From Candidatus Woesearchaeota archaeon (GTDB lineage Archaea > Nanobdellota > Nanobdellia > Woesearchaeales > DSVV01): a stretch of 35,585 nucleotides of DNA. The notes under the pieces were generated by a model. That model was given only the letters and a program-made list of their open reading frames with translations. It was not told where the DNA came from and did not search any database. Every line of letters begins with the position of its first letter. Position 1 is the first letter of the stretch. The DNA lies in the NCBI GenBank assembly GCA_016205905.1, contig JACQSP010000090.1, positions 1 to 35,585 on the forward strand, read 5' to 3'. Made by a program: the position numbers and the translations under genes. This document shows, one piece after another, positions 25,956 to 34,516 of this stretch.

Positions 25956-26486
25956 ATGAAACTATTTACTAATTTATTAACATCAAAAACAAGCCACATT
26001 AACTCAAAGAAGTCGCAGGTTGAACAAATGTTTTTTTACATTTTGGCCTTGTTTGTTATAGGCACAATGCTGTTATTAGGCATTAAATATATCGGCAAGA
26101 TTGTCAAGCAGGTTGAATCAGTTGACCTTGTTGAGTTCAAAACAAGTTTACAAAATGATGTGGATGTTTTAGTCACAAAATATGGCAGCTGGAAAAAAGC
26201 AACATATACTGTGCCTAAAGAAGTCAAGAAGGTATGTTTTTTTACAATAGATGCTTATAAAAATGGTTGTCCTTCGCTTCCAGACCTTGACGCTGTAATG
26301 TGCGATGCATGGCAGTCTGGCACACAAAACGTAATGACTGTTCCGTTTGTTTTGGAATCACCAATTAATCTCACTAAAATGGTTGTTGATGAAACTAATG
26401 GCTACAAATGTTTCGAGGTTACAGACAGGAAAATCACTTTAAAAATTACAGGTATAGGTAATGGCGTGAAGATTTCAGAGGCGTGA
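25956..26486 (+). CDS. Pilin-like membrane-anchored protein (176 aa)
   Basis: The N-terminal about 20 residues are polar and basic, ending in NSKKSQVEQ, then one hydrophobic helix (about 24-46, MFFYILALFVIGTMLLLGI). This KKSQ-before-helix layout is like archaeal class III signal peptides cut by a prepilin peptidase. The extracellular part (about 130 aa) has four Cys and beta-rich sequence. The upstream ribosome site is AAAGGTGAAG. It sits between the giant surface protein and a second anchored protein on the same strand. No known family recognised beyond this type; function as a structural surface subunit is inferred. Confidence 0.72.
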   Translation: MKLFTNLLTSKTSHINSKKSQVEQMFFYILALFVIGTMLLLGIKYIGKIVKQVESVDLVEFKTSLQNDVDVLVTKYGSWKKATYTVPKEVKKVCFFTIDAYKNGCPSLPDLDAVMCDAWQSGTQNVMTVPFVLESPINLTKMVVDETNGYKCFEVTDRKITLKITGIGNGVKISEA

Positions 26487-26489
26487 TTA

Positions 26490-26609
26490 AAAAGGTAAGA
26501 AAGTAAAGATTAAACAGTTAAAAGTAAGAGTAGGGGGTAAGGGGGAACAACTACGATGTTATCATCGTACCTCTTACCTTATACCTCTTACTTTTTACTT
26601 CTTACCTTT
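26490..26609. repeat. GTAAGAG-word palindrome, copy 4
   Basis: The left arm starts AAAGGTAAGAAAGTAAA and, after a 14-base interruption, continues AAGTAAGAGTAGGGGGTAAG. The right arm is its complement, ending TACTTCTTACCTTT. The core is GGAACAACTACGATGTTATC then ATCGTACC. It nearly fills the space between two surface-protein genes. Confidence 0.8.
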
Positions 26610-26651
26610 AATTCCATCCAATTATTCAACTAACTTACAGTTTCAAATACC

Positions 26652-27749
26652 ATGAACAAAAAAGGTGTGATTGAAATACAGTTCAACTGGATATTTATCT
26701 TTGTTGTAGGTACAGTTATCCTGCTATTCTTTGTTTTTATTGGCAAGTCTTATTTAGAGAACTCTAATCTTAAATTAGCTGGCAAGGTTTTGTATGATCT
26801 AGATTCAATTATGAAAGGTGCAACCTCGTCAACAAAGTCAGCTTCAAAATTAGAAATACCTAATCTTAAACTCAGGTTTACATGTTTTCCAGACTGCACT
26901 GAAGAAGGATGCAGCTCAGATTTTTCTATGGGTGATACTGGCGTTAACAAGCCGACACCCTACCAAGTTATATTCGCTCAAGAGGAGATTAACAGCGACT
27001 TTTTGATAACATGGACACTTGACTGGGGCGTTCCTTTCAAAGTTGCAAATTTTCTTTACTTGACATCACCAAATATAAGATATATTCTCGTCTACAAAAA
27101 TTCAATGGCAGAATCAAAAACTTTTGCAGAAAAAATATTTGCATTAATGTCAGACAATGAATTTCTGAACTCAGAATTGATAGAAGAAGAGCAATTACCT
27201 TCAATCGAAGACCAAGGCCATGACAAGATTAGGTTTGTCTTTTTTTATCAATTTGATGATATCTCTGATAAGACTAATGGAAAAAGTCTATCAGATACAA
27301 CATTTGATGTTCTGGTTCTAACTCCTAGCTTTGAAGGGACAGCCATCTTCTTGTCAGATAAACAAGTTATGAAAGAATTTAGCTATGACGAGCAGAAGAA
27401 GATTGGATATTTTGGTAAAGAAGCATTGGTTGGAGCAATATTTTCAGAAGATGAGAATTTCTTTGAGTGCAATATGCGAAAATCATTCAATCATCTAAAC
27501 CGAATTTATGATGTTTACAGATATAGAGCACTTTATCTTGCAAAATATATCGCTGACAATGATCAATTCTCACACTGCTCCCAAGTTTACAATGAATTTG
27601 CATCACTTCCAGACGAGACAATAGAATATCCTCAAGAACTTACAGAAGATGCTTATAAGACACCATTTTATTCAATCACAAAGATATTTCAGATAGCTGA
27701 AGATACAAATAATAAGGCAATAATTAACTCGTGCCCGAGACTGTATTGA
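26652..27749 (+). CDS. Membrane-anchored extracellular protein (365 aa)
   Basis: The N-terminus MNKKGVIEIQFNWIFIFVVG then a hydrophobic stretch to about residue 32 gives one membrane helix behind a KKG motif. The remainder is extracellular, with a Cys-containing segment (RFTCFPDCTEEGCSSDFSMG near 75-95) and several further Cys (CNMRKSFNH, HCSQVYN). The sequence type, with a FNWIFIFVVG start, recurs in Woesearchaeota-like genomes as a protein of unknown function. Part of the same plus-strand surface-protein series. Confidence 0.72.
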   Translation: MNKKGVIEIQFNWIFIFVVGTVILLFFVFIGKSYLENSNLKLAGKVLYDLDSIMKGATSSTKSASKLEIPNLKLRFTCFPDCTEEGCSSDFSMGDTGVNKPTPYQVIFAQEEINSDFLITWTLDWGVPFKVANFLYLTSPNIRYILVYKNSMAESKTFAEKIFALMSDNEFLNSELIEEEQLPSIEDQGHDKIRFVFFYQFDDISDKTNGKSLSDTTFDVLVLTPSFEGTAIFLSDKQVMKEFSYDEQKKIGYFGKEALVGAIFSEDENFFECNMRKSFNHLNRIYDVYRYRALYLAKYIADNDQFSHCSQVYNEFASLPDETIEYPQELTEDAYKTPFYSITKIFQIAEDTNNKAIINSCPRLY

Positions 27750-27751
27750 TT

Positions 27752-27956
27752 ATATTTGTTTAGCATTAATGTTTTTTTACTTTACACAATTTTACTACAT
27801 ACATTATATTATTGCTCACAGCACGTTTGTGGGACGCAGTCCCCGTCTCATGAAAAATCTTAAATTTTTTTTAAATGGCTGTATAAAAAACCCCCTATTA
27901 CCAACTAATAAAGCAAATAAAAACTTAAAAGCATCAAATAATAACTAAACAAATAC
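27752..27956. mobile_element. Composite hairpin MITE, copy F, with near-perfect target duplication
   Basis: Begins ATATTTGTTTAGCAT and ends ACTAAACAAATAC, flanked by TATTGATT (27744-27751) and TATTAATT (27957-27964), a 7 of 8 match. It has the left arm (about 27820-27853: GCACGTTTGTGGGACGCAGT then CCCCGTCTCATGAA), but the inner palindrome and the GGCTTCGCC right arm are missing, so it is an internally deleted copy. It fills most of the gap 27750-28044; the rest is AT-rich. Confidence 0.82.
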
Positions 27957-28044
27957 TATTAATTGAATTATGTCAACCATATAATTTAAATGAATAGTTA
28001 TGCACACAATTTAAGATAATACTTGCATTATTTAAACTAAAAAA

Positions 28045-28584
28045 ATGAAACCTACCACATATATCAAACACACCAAACAAAAACATGCGCAATTAAAAAT
28101 CGGCGAGTCTATCTTAGTTCTAATTATCTTTTTTATTCTGCTGACAATGGGTTTGGTATTTTATGCAAAGGTCCAGACACATTTAACCAAAGAAGATAAT
28201 GATGAATTTAATGCAAAACGTTCCATAGACATGGCTTTGGCTGTCAAATTTCTTCCTGAATTGCAGTGCACTGTGCAGGCAACAGAAGAGTTTGATTGTA
28301 TAGATATTGCTAAACTTTATATTTTTGGTGAAGTCTTAAAAAACAAGCCAGTTTATCAGAGATATTATGCGCAACTGTTTCCTAATGCAAAAATCATTAT
28401 AAAACAGGCATTTGCATCAGAGGGACCAATGATGCCGAAAGATGGCATTTTGTTGTTTGATAACAAATATGTAGAAGAGAAGCAAGCAGGCTCATTAAAT
28501 ATATTATTTTTTCCAGTCACACTTTACGATCCTTTAACAGATTCAAATAGTTTTGGATTTATTGAATTAGAGGTATATGGATAA
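28045..28584 (+). CDS. Pilin-like membrane-anchored protein (179 aa)
   Basis: A basic N-terminus (MKPTTYIKHTKQKHAQLKIG) with an HAQ motif at about 14-16 and one membrane helix at about 20-42 (ESILVLIIFFILLTMGLVFY). The following part reads KRSIDMALAVKFLPELQCTV, then a Cys-containing (CTVQATEEFDC) extracellular domain. A known layout in DPANN clusters (KIGESI-helix) without an assigned function. Same strand and series as its neighbours. Confidence 0.72.
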   Translation: MKPTTYIKHTKQKHAQLKIGESILVLIIFFILLTMGLVFYAKVQTHLTKEDNDEFNAKRSIDMALAVKFLPELQCTVQATEEFDCIDIAKLYIFGEVLKNKPVYQRYYAQLFPNAKIIIKQAFASEGPMMPKDGILLFDNKYVEEKQAGSLNILFFPVTLYDPLTDSNSFGFIELEVYG

Positions 28585-28600
28585 CCTTTTTTATACTTTT

Positions 28601-28610
28601 AGTATATAAT
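28601..28610 (+). promoter_or_regulatory. TATA box of the 191-aa pilin-like gene
   Basis: AGTATATAAT within CTTTTAGTATATAAT, 31 bases before ATG 28641. It shares the 13-base string TTTAGTATATAAT with the promoter at 25914. A small inverted repeat TATACT-TTT-AGTATA overlaps it. Confidence 0.5.
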
Positions 28611-28640
28611 CAATCAAATAATTAATAAAAATATGTAAAA

Positions 28641-29216
28641 ATGAAACATAAAAGAATCAATAAAGCGCAGACAGAAATCATGGGATTAATGATTATAGTA
28701 GTTATAGTAACATTAATAGTGTTATTCGTTGTTTCTGTTGTTTATTTCAAGCCAAAAGAAGATCCATTGCAAAGTTTCATTCAGAAAGATTTGTCGACGA
28801 GCATAATCAGTGCAATGCTGAAGACAGGATCTGGATGCACTAAAGACACGACAATGGAAGATTTGTTTATTGATATGGTTAAAGCAGGAGGAGGAAGCAC
28901 AATTATTTGCAAAAATAGTGAGAAACTGTCCATTATATACAAAGACAATCCAGATTGTCAGAATATAGTTAATGGAAGAAATGCTCTTGATTGCGGTGTT
29001 TCACAAATACTTAAACCATTAGAAGAAAGAGGTCAGCCATTTCATTTTGTTGTCAAAGTGCAGAACAATGCGCCGTATATCAACAAATCATACCTATCAG
29101 AAGAGTTTGCAAGAGCAAAGAGTATGGAAGTAACACCTTATACACTTCCAATCTATCCAACTGACCAAGTATTAGAAATATGGTTATGTATGGGTGGCGA
29201 ATGTCCGGAGATATAA
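28641..29216 (+). CDS. Pilin-like membrane-anchored protein (191 aa)
   Basis: MKHKRINKAQTEIMGLMIIV and on to about residue 36 form the KAQ-then-helix start of a class III-like signal peptide (KAQTEIMGL is close to archaeal prepilin starts). The remaining about 150 residues are extracellular with several Cys (GSGCTKDTT, STIICKN, PDCQNIV, LDCGVS, WLCMGGECPEI). Compact size, the anchored start and the neighbouring paralogous layouts support a subunit of a surface filament or complex. Confidence 0.75.
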   Translation: MKHKRINKAQTEIMGLMIIVVIVTLIVLFVVSVVYFKPKEDPLQSFIQKDLSTSIISAMLKTGSGCTKDTTMEDLFIDMVKAGGGSTIICKNSEKLSIIYKDNPDCQNIVNGRNALDCGVSQILKPLEERGQPFHFVVKVQNNAPYINKSYLSEEFARAKSMEVTPYTLPIYPTDQVLEIWLCMGGECPEI

Positions 29217-29323
29217 GCTAAATCATAAGATTATTGTTAAATATACATAATCTTTATATATTAGACTTAACAAATAATTATAAAAGATATAATAATAAAA
29301 ACAAACCAAACGAGGTGGAGCAA

Positions 29324-29599
29324 ATGTTTAAAAAAGGTGATTTGTCGCTTAATATGATTATTGTTGCAATTATTGCATTGCTTGTTTTAGTTATTATCGC
29401 TGCAATATTTACAGGAAGATTAGCTTTGTTTAATATAGGAATTTCTGATTGCCTGAAAGTAAAAGGCGCGCAATGCATGTTTGAATGCGGTGATGGATAT
29501 GTACAGGACAAGACAAGCAAATGTTTGACTGAAGAGAAAAAGGTTGACCCTAACCAAGTCTGCTGCATACCGCAGGACTTTACTGAAATTCAGGAGTAA
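29324..29599 (+). CDS. Small pilin-like protein (91 aa)
   Basis: 91 aa from ATG 29324, chosen because GAGGTGG (29312-29318) lies 5 bases upstream; an upstream ATG at 29234 gives a Lys/Asn-rich extension without such a site. MFKKGDLSLNMIIVAIIALL is a KKG motif followed by a pilin-like helix (about 8-30). The short outer part has six Cys (DCLKVKGAQCMFECGD, KCLTEE, VCCIPQ), likely a disulfide-stabilised knot. Proteins with this start and a tail of about six Cys are frequent in DPANN genomes. Confidence 0.75.
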   Translation: MFKKGDLSLNMIIVAIIALLVLVIIAAIFTGRLALFNIGISDCLKVKGAQCMFECGDGYVQDKTSKCLTEEKKVDPNQVCCIPQDFTEIQE

Positions 29600-29618
29600 T
29601 TTATTATTTTTAATTTTT

Positions 29619-29650
29619 TGTTTCGTTCCAAGGCGCAGCCACCCGTTTCA
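29619..29650. repeat. Solitary left arm of the composite hairpin element
   Basis: TTTCGTTCCAAGGCGCAGCC then ACCCGTTTCA match the arms of copies B and D. No right arm or inner palindrome was found in the next 120 bases, so this is a remnant. Confidence 0.6.
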
Positions 29651-29744
29651 CTATTTTAATTAGTTTATTTTTTTAAGTTTACTTTTCTAATAAAACTATT
29701 AAAAAGATATTAATCAGATAACCAAACACCATTTTTCTGTTAAC

Positions 29745-29753
29745 TTTTAAATA
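29745..29753 (+). promoter_or_regulatory. TATA box of the AbrB-PhoU regulator gene
   Basis: TTTTAAATA, 23 bases before ATG 29776; the expected start site falls on or next to the ATG, so the mRNA is probably leaderless. Confidence 0.55.
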
Positions 29754-29775
29754 CTAGTTTAACTTTCTTATCCTT

Positions 29776-30693
29776 ATGAAACGAAAAGTTATCCAAATCG
29801 CAGACAAAACCTTTGTAATTTCACTGCCATCTGAATGGGTCAAGCGTTTTAACATCAGTAAAGGCGACGAAATAGATTTAAAAGAGTTCAATGATGGCTT
29901 AATTATTTCTTCTCAAAATCAGCTTGGAGCAACAAGCTCTATAAGAATTAATATCGCGAATCTTAATGAACGTGTTATCAGATGGTATCTTTCTGCACTG
30001 CATAAGGCAGGTTATGATGAAATTGAAATAAATTATATTGACAAAGACCAGCTTAAATTAATCTACGAATTAATGAAAAACCTTTTCACAGGATTTAACA
30101 TAATCTCTGAAACAAAAAATGTTGTTGTGCTAAAATCTATTTCTAAAGAGAACAAAGAGGAATTTGATGCTGCATTAAGGCGCTCATTCCGTATTACAAT
30201 CTCAATGGGCAGTGAGCTTATTGAATGTTTAAAAACTAAAAATTATGAAAGATTGCCATTAATCAAAGAAAAAGAGCTCCTTAACAATCAATTGACTAAC
30301 TTTTGCGAAAGGCTGGTTAACAAGCACAGGTTTGAAAAATCAGTGTTTCTGTATACAATAATCTGGAACCTCGAAAAAATCTGCGATAATTACAAATATA
30401 TAATTAATGAACTAGGTAAACAAGATACAAACATTAACCTCAAAACACCAATTTCAAAGGAGCTTATTAACATTTTTGAGCTTGCCAATAATTACCTTGA
30501 GCAGTATTATGATTTGTTATTTAATTTTGACATCAAAAAATTAAATACTATTGACGAGAATAAAAAACAAATCAATTCAAAAACATCAGCTTTAAAATTA
30601 AGCGGTCTTGATAAAGAAATTCTTAATCATTTAATTGTTTTGATAACACAAACAACTGATTTCTCTGCTTCAATTATTGCGATGAATGTTTAA
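29776..30693 (+). CDS. AbrB-PhoU-type transcriptional regulator
   Basis: 305 aa. Residues 1-48 form a SpoVT/AbrB-type DNA-binding domain (MKRKVIQIADKTFVISLPSE, WVKRFNISKGDEIDL). From about 85 to the end the sequence is helical with PhoU-like three-helix bundle features (EEFDAALRRSFRITISMGSE, NLEKICDNYKYIINELGKQ). Archaeal AbrB-PhoU fusions are usually called phosphate-uptake regulators. No pst transporter gene is nearby, so the real target is open; the surface-protein genes around it are possible targets. It has its own TATA box. Confidence 0.85.
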   Translation: MKRKVIQIADKTFVISLPSEWVKRFNISKGDEIDLKEFNDGLIISSQNQLGATSSIRINIANLNERVIRWYLSALHKAGYDEIEINYIDKDQLKLIYELMKNLFTGFNIISETKNVVVLKSISKENKEEFDAALRRSFRITISMGSELIECLKTKNYERLPLIKEKELLNNQLTNFCERLVNKHRFEKSVFLYTIIWNLEKICDNYKYIINELGKQDTNINLKTPISKELINIFELANNYLEQYYDLLFNFDIKKLNTIDENKKQINSKTSALKLSGLDKEILNHLIVLITQTTDFSASIIAMNV

Positions 30694-30791
30694 ATGAAAA
30701 CAACGAAAAACCAATTGTTAAAAATCAACAACCAAAAACTAATGGTTAAGGTTAATAACTAATAAAAATACCAGAAACCAACAATTAACAA

Positions 30792-33137
30792 TTAATTATG
30801 TTCAAAATAATCCTTCAACATCCTCAGTCCAGTATCTCTTCTAACAAATTCTGTGCAGTGATCAATATAGAAGTCTGTATATTCTTTTTTAACCACACTA
30901 ATAGATTCCAATGCATTTGTTAAGATTTGCGCCCTCAATGGCTGCACTCTTGGCCTAGATGGAGAGCTCCAGGCAAAACATAATGCAACTGCCCTTTCGT
31001 AGACAGAATTAAGATATTTCAGGGCAAATAATTTCTGCTCCTGTTCATCAGGTTCTTTCCATTGTTCATGTGGTTTTTCATATATTATTCCTCTATCTAA
31101 TTTATTTGATAATGTATTTGATGCTTCTGTATTTTGTATTTTTTGTATTTTAAGTGCCCTAAAATATGAATATTCCTTAAAATAATGTTTTGCTGCGTTT
31201 ATTCTGAACACCCAGCTCATTTTTCCTGAATAGTTTAACAGATTAACTAATTCCTGCGCCTGTTCAATCGTCCCTTTCTCGTCCCAGTCAATTGCAATGA
31301 TTCTTTCCTGCCTTAATTCTGGGATTAAGCCTGTTTCAATTATCCAGTTTTCAGGATGTGCATCTTTGTTGAATACATAATTAGGTGTTAATCGTTCGTC
31401 TGAAATATATCCTAAACGCAATTTGTCCACAATTTTACTTTCGACATTATACTCCTGCCTTAGTTTTCCAACTCTGTCCTCAAAATATTCTTTAGAATTT
31501 CTTGTTTTTTTCCCTTGTATCGGCATTTTTGCATGAATAAATGCAAGCACAGTAAGGATTTCTTTAGTAATCTCTTCTGTTTCTGGTTCAGAACAATTAT
31601 TTATTTTTTCCAATAATGTTTGCCCGACACTTCTTCTCATGACCTGCACAATTTTGTTATCACAATCTATAACAAGTAAATCTTCGCTGAATCCAAGCGT
31701 TTGAAGTGTCTCAATTCTCTTCTTTATACTTCTTTTAGTTTCATACCTTTTTTTACCTTCACTATCATATTTTTCTTCATCTTTAGAATCATACATTAAA
31801 TCATCTAATGTTCTAGAATACATTTCCCGTGCTTGGCAAAGATTGGCATTTGCCTTTTCTGTTTCACCACGAGAATCCTGTTTGTAAATATAAGTCGCAT
31901 TTAGGAATTTGCTTGCTTCGCCGCTTATCTGCCTCACTTGCTTCGTTGTTTCTCCGCAGCTTTCAAGCACATACTTTTCATCAGATTCAATCTTTTGGTA
32001 TATTGCTTTATGAATTTCAACTGCCTTCTTTTTCTCGTCGTCATTTCCAGCTTCAAGCTCTTCAGCATACAATACTTTCAGCTCAAGGCTGTCAGGGAAT
32101 ACTTCTAGTGCTTCTTCAAATGTTTTGAGGCACTTAGTATGTTCTCCGCGTACTTTATAACTATATGCTCTGTTGCAATACAATACTAAAATATCTTTAT
32201 TCAGTTTTCCTTCATTTCTTGCTTTTTTCAGCCTTTTTTTCAATTGCAGTGTTTCTAAAAATTCAGTTAGGTACATATTCAATCTTTCTATAAATAAATT
32301 AAATCTCATAAACCTGACATTTTTTTTATAAGGTAATTTTTCATGGGCTTTTCTTAGCTCAAACAACGCATTATTATCATCACTCATCATTGAATAAGCA
32401 TATGCCTTTGAAAGGTTTGCAGCATAATCCTCAAGAGAAAGATGCTCCATTTCTTCACTAATCTCCAAATATCTTTTATAGCCTCTTCTGAACAAATTAT
32501 ACACTAATCTTAAACCCAGCCATGTAACTTTTCTCTGCTCAGGGTTGCATAATGGCTTTAATGATTCAAATACTGCCTGTGTTACCCCTAAAAATGGGGC
32601 AGAAGATATGGCTAAATAAGCAAAGCTTCTGGAAACATACCCTTTAATGAAATTAATAAACCCCATTCTCTCATTCTCAAGAGGAGGCATTAACCAGCTA
32701 GGCTCAAGAATGACATACTCACCATATCTTGGCTCAATTCTGTGATCATGAAACAACCCCTTTAGTAAATACATATCAAACCTAATCATCTCATTATGTA
32801 CTAGAAACCATAACGCAAATCCAGCAGCAAAAGGATGGTTTAATATTTTCCAGACACCTTTAGGCACAACTTTTACCCTTTCCTCAGCTCTGTGCTGGTG
32901 TGCATAAAGGCTTGCATATAGAAAAACTGACCCAATTCCAGCGTCTATCATGGTCGGATTAATTGTCTCAGTCACACTGCTAAAACTATCTAATTTATGC
33001 ATTAGCAGTGTTTCAAGCCCAAAATAAACAGGCGCAATTATTTCAGGATAGTGCCTTTTAAAGAACTCTTTTACTCTTTCAGCTTTTTCAAGCTTAGAAC
33101 TGCTTATACTCTTATTTACTCGTTCAACAAGATTCAT
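30792..33137 (-). CDS. TPR protein with an aminoglycoside-phosphotransferase-like kinase domain
   Basis: 781 aa. The N-terminal about 200 residues have several moderately hydrophobic stretches (PVYFGLETLLMHK, GIGSVFLYASLY, FAAGFALWFLVH) and may associate with membrane. A helical middle (about 220-440) has TPR-like units (VLYCNRAYSYKVRGEHTKCL then KTFEEALEVFPDS). The C-terminal part has a kinase-like core: NKDAHPENW (591-598, with Asp592 and Asn597 matching the HxDxxxxN catalytic loop) and IIAIDWDE (613-620, Asp617 at the metal-binding DxD/DFG place). This resembles APH/choline-kinase-like enzymes; the substrate is unknown. It is the only large minus-strand gene among the plus-strand surface genes. 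Related proteins are known to me only as DPANN-type hypothetical kinases, so the function is not assigned. Confidence 0.65.
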   Translation of the reverse strand: MNLVERVNKSISSSKLEKAERVKEFFKRHYPEIIAPVYFGLETLLMHKLDSFSSVTETINPTMIDAGIGSVFLYASLYAHQHRAEERVKVVPKGVWKILNHPFAAGFALWFLVHNEMIRFDMYLLKGLFHDHRIEPRYGEYVILEPSWLMPPLENERMGFINFIKGYVSRSFAYLAISSAPFLGVTQAVFESLKPLCNPEQRKVTWLGLRLVYNLFRRGYKRYLEISEEMEHLSLEDYAANLSKAYAYSMMSDDNNALFELRKAHEKLPYKKNVRFMRFNLFIERLNMYLTEFLETLQLKKRLKKARNEGKLNKDILVLYCNRAYSYKVRGEHTKCLKTFEEALEVFPDSLELKVLYAEELEAGNDDEKKKAVEIHKAIYQKIESDEKYVLESCGETTKQVRQISGEASKFLNATYIYKQDSRGETEKANANLCQAREMYSRTLDDLMYDSKDEEKYDSEGKKRYETKRSIKKRIETLQTLGFSEDLLVIDCDNKIVQVMRRSVGQTLLEKINNCSEPETEEITKEILTVLAFIHAKMPIQGKKTRNSKEYFEDRVGKLRQEYNVESKIVDKLRLGYISDERLTPNYVFNKDAHPENWIIETGLIPELRQERIIAIDWDEKGTIEQAQELVNLLNYSGKMSWVFRINAAKHYFKEYSYFRALKIQKIQNTEASNTLSNKLDRGIIYEKPHEQWKEPDEQEQKLFALKYLNSVYERAVALCFAWSSPSRPRVQPLRAQILTNALESISVVKKEYTDFYIDHCTEFVRRDTGLRMLKDYFEHN

Positions 33138-33243
33138 ATAGCTACCTGTTTCTGCTATAACTCTGCTATATCTTTTTCTATATCTCTATAACACCTTAAA
33201 ATCTACTAAAAAGCCATCTTATTAGGTGGAATATTTAACAAAC

Positions 33244-33254
33244 ATTTAAATATA
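33244..33254. promoter_or_regulatory. TATA-like box between divergent genes
   Basis: ATTTAAATATA lies about 60 bases before the 41-aa gene (plus strand) and about 107 bases before the kinase-like gene (minus strand). Its near-symmetry allows use in either direction. The rest of the 177-bp gap holds nothing assignable. Confidence 0.35.
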
Positions 33255-33314
33255 TCTAAAAAAGATAACTCTAGATAAGCATAGTGCAGTGCGTAGTATC
33301 ATTTTATTATCACC

Positions 33315-33440
33315 ATGCTAACTAAACTTAAACTAAGCAAAAAAGCAGATTGGGAATCATTAGTAAAAACCATAATTATACTTTTAGTATTTATAGCACT
33401 GGTATTGTCTGTAATTGGGCTATTAAGAATTTTGAAATAA
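33315..33440 (+). CDS. Small single-helix membrane protein (41 aa)
   Basis: An open frame of 41 codons from ATG 33315 to TAA 33440: MLTKLKLSKKADWESLVKTI and then a hydrophobic helix (about 18-37) ending in a basic RILK. The KKADW before the helix parallels the KKG/KKS motifs of the neighbouring pilin-like genes. It is on the same strand as, and 88 bp before, the next anchored surface protein. Codon use is similar to the neighbours. It is short, so the call rests on its composition and place. Confidence 0.55.
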   Translation: MLTKLKLSKKADWESLVKTIIILLVFIALVLSVIGLLRILK

Positions 33441-33528
33441 GGAAGGTCATAATCAGCCCCACTAAATCAACCAATCAAACATAGAATATACTAAAAGTCA
33501 TTAATTTTCATACAAAAACAAGTTAATT

Positions 33529-34419
33529 ATGTTCAAACACAAAAAAATAGGAATAGCCTTGCCAAGGCTTACGCAAATTATATTAGTTTTGCTGTTTTTT
33601 GTAGTTGCATTAGTCATTGCTCCAAGCTTTCTTAACTGGTCTGGCCTTAAATCAAAGGAAGAGGTTTGCAAATTTACCATCGGCGCTGAACAGTTTACAA
33701 AGGTTGGCTCTTTCAGTGTTATAAGAGAAAAATGTCCGCAAAGCATGGTCAGGATTTACAATGACAAAATTACTAAAGACAATAAACCTTTGCTTTTCAA
33801 GTTTAAAGAGGGCGAAAAAACTAAAGTTCAGACAACATTCAAGGATAATTTGCCAGAAGAGTTTGTTTATAAAACAATAGCTGACGAGATGGTTGCCTGT
33901 TGGGATAAGTTTGGCCATGGCAAAGATATATTTGAAGCTAATTTATTGTCTACAAACAAAAATTGTGCAAGATGCGCTTTGGTAACATTTGATACAAGTG
34001 TCATAAGTTCTGGTTCTTTAGGGTCTTTAAATGGCTTGGCTGAGTTTATGTCTTCAAACAAAATTTCAACAGGCAACATTAAGGGAACAGAAGAAACATA
34101 TTATGATCATCTTTATATGAATGCAATATCTAATAAACACAATGTTAATCTGCTTGTGATGGGCGAGGACTTGTCAGATTCTGATGAAAAAGATCTGCCG
34201 TATTACAATCCTCAATCCTTGGTTATTGATCAATCAACTTCAATAATACCTTCTGCAGTTAACACTTATCAGATTATTTACTTTGTCTGGAGCACACAGA
34301 ATATTGTTCAGGTATTAGATCAATTAGGATTAAGCGCAAAATTTGACGTGCCTTCACATATATTTTTAGTTCAAAGCGACCAAATCACCACTTATCTTTG
34401 CGAGAATTTTATGAATTAA
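33529..34419 (+). CDS. Membrane-anchored Cys protein, paralogue 1 (296 aa)
   Basis: One N-terminal membrane helix (about 15-33, LTQIILVLLFFVVALVIAP). The following domain has a conserved block IADEMVACWDKFGHGKDIFE then NCARCALVTFD (about 113-153), which recurs in the next gene as IADQMAGCWYKFNEG...CVVCSVVSFE. Three Cys in this block (CW, CxxC) could form a disulfide or bind metal. An ending with a predicted beta-strand and a final Cys (TTYLCENF) follows. Such proteins recur in DPANN genomes next to pilin-like genes. Function unknown. Confidence 0.72.
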   Translation: MFKHKKIGIALPRLTQIILVLLFFVVALVIAPSFLNWSGLKSKEEVCKFTIGAEQFTKVGSFSVIREKCPQSMVRIYNDKITKDNKPLLFKFKEGEKTKVQTTFKDNLPEEFVYKTIADEMVACWDKFGHGKDIFEANLLSTNKNCARCALVTFDTSVISSGSLGSLNGLAEFMSSNKISTGNIKGTEETYYDHLYMNAISNKHNVNLLVMGEDLSDSDEKDLPYYNPQSLVIDQSTSIIPSAVNTYQIIYFVWSTQNIVQVLDQLGLSAKFDVPSHIFLVQSDQITTYLCENFMN

Positions 34420-34516
34420 TAAGAAACAATTAAAAAATTCAATAACTTATTTAATAAATAAAAAAAGATAAAGATAAAATAGAAAAGGATAAAATAAATC
34501 AACCATTTTTTTAGCC

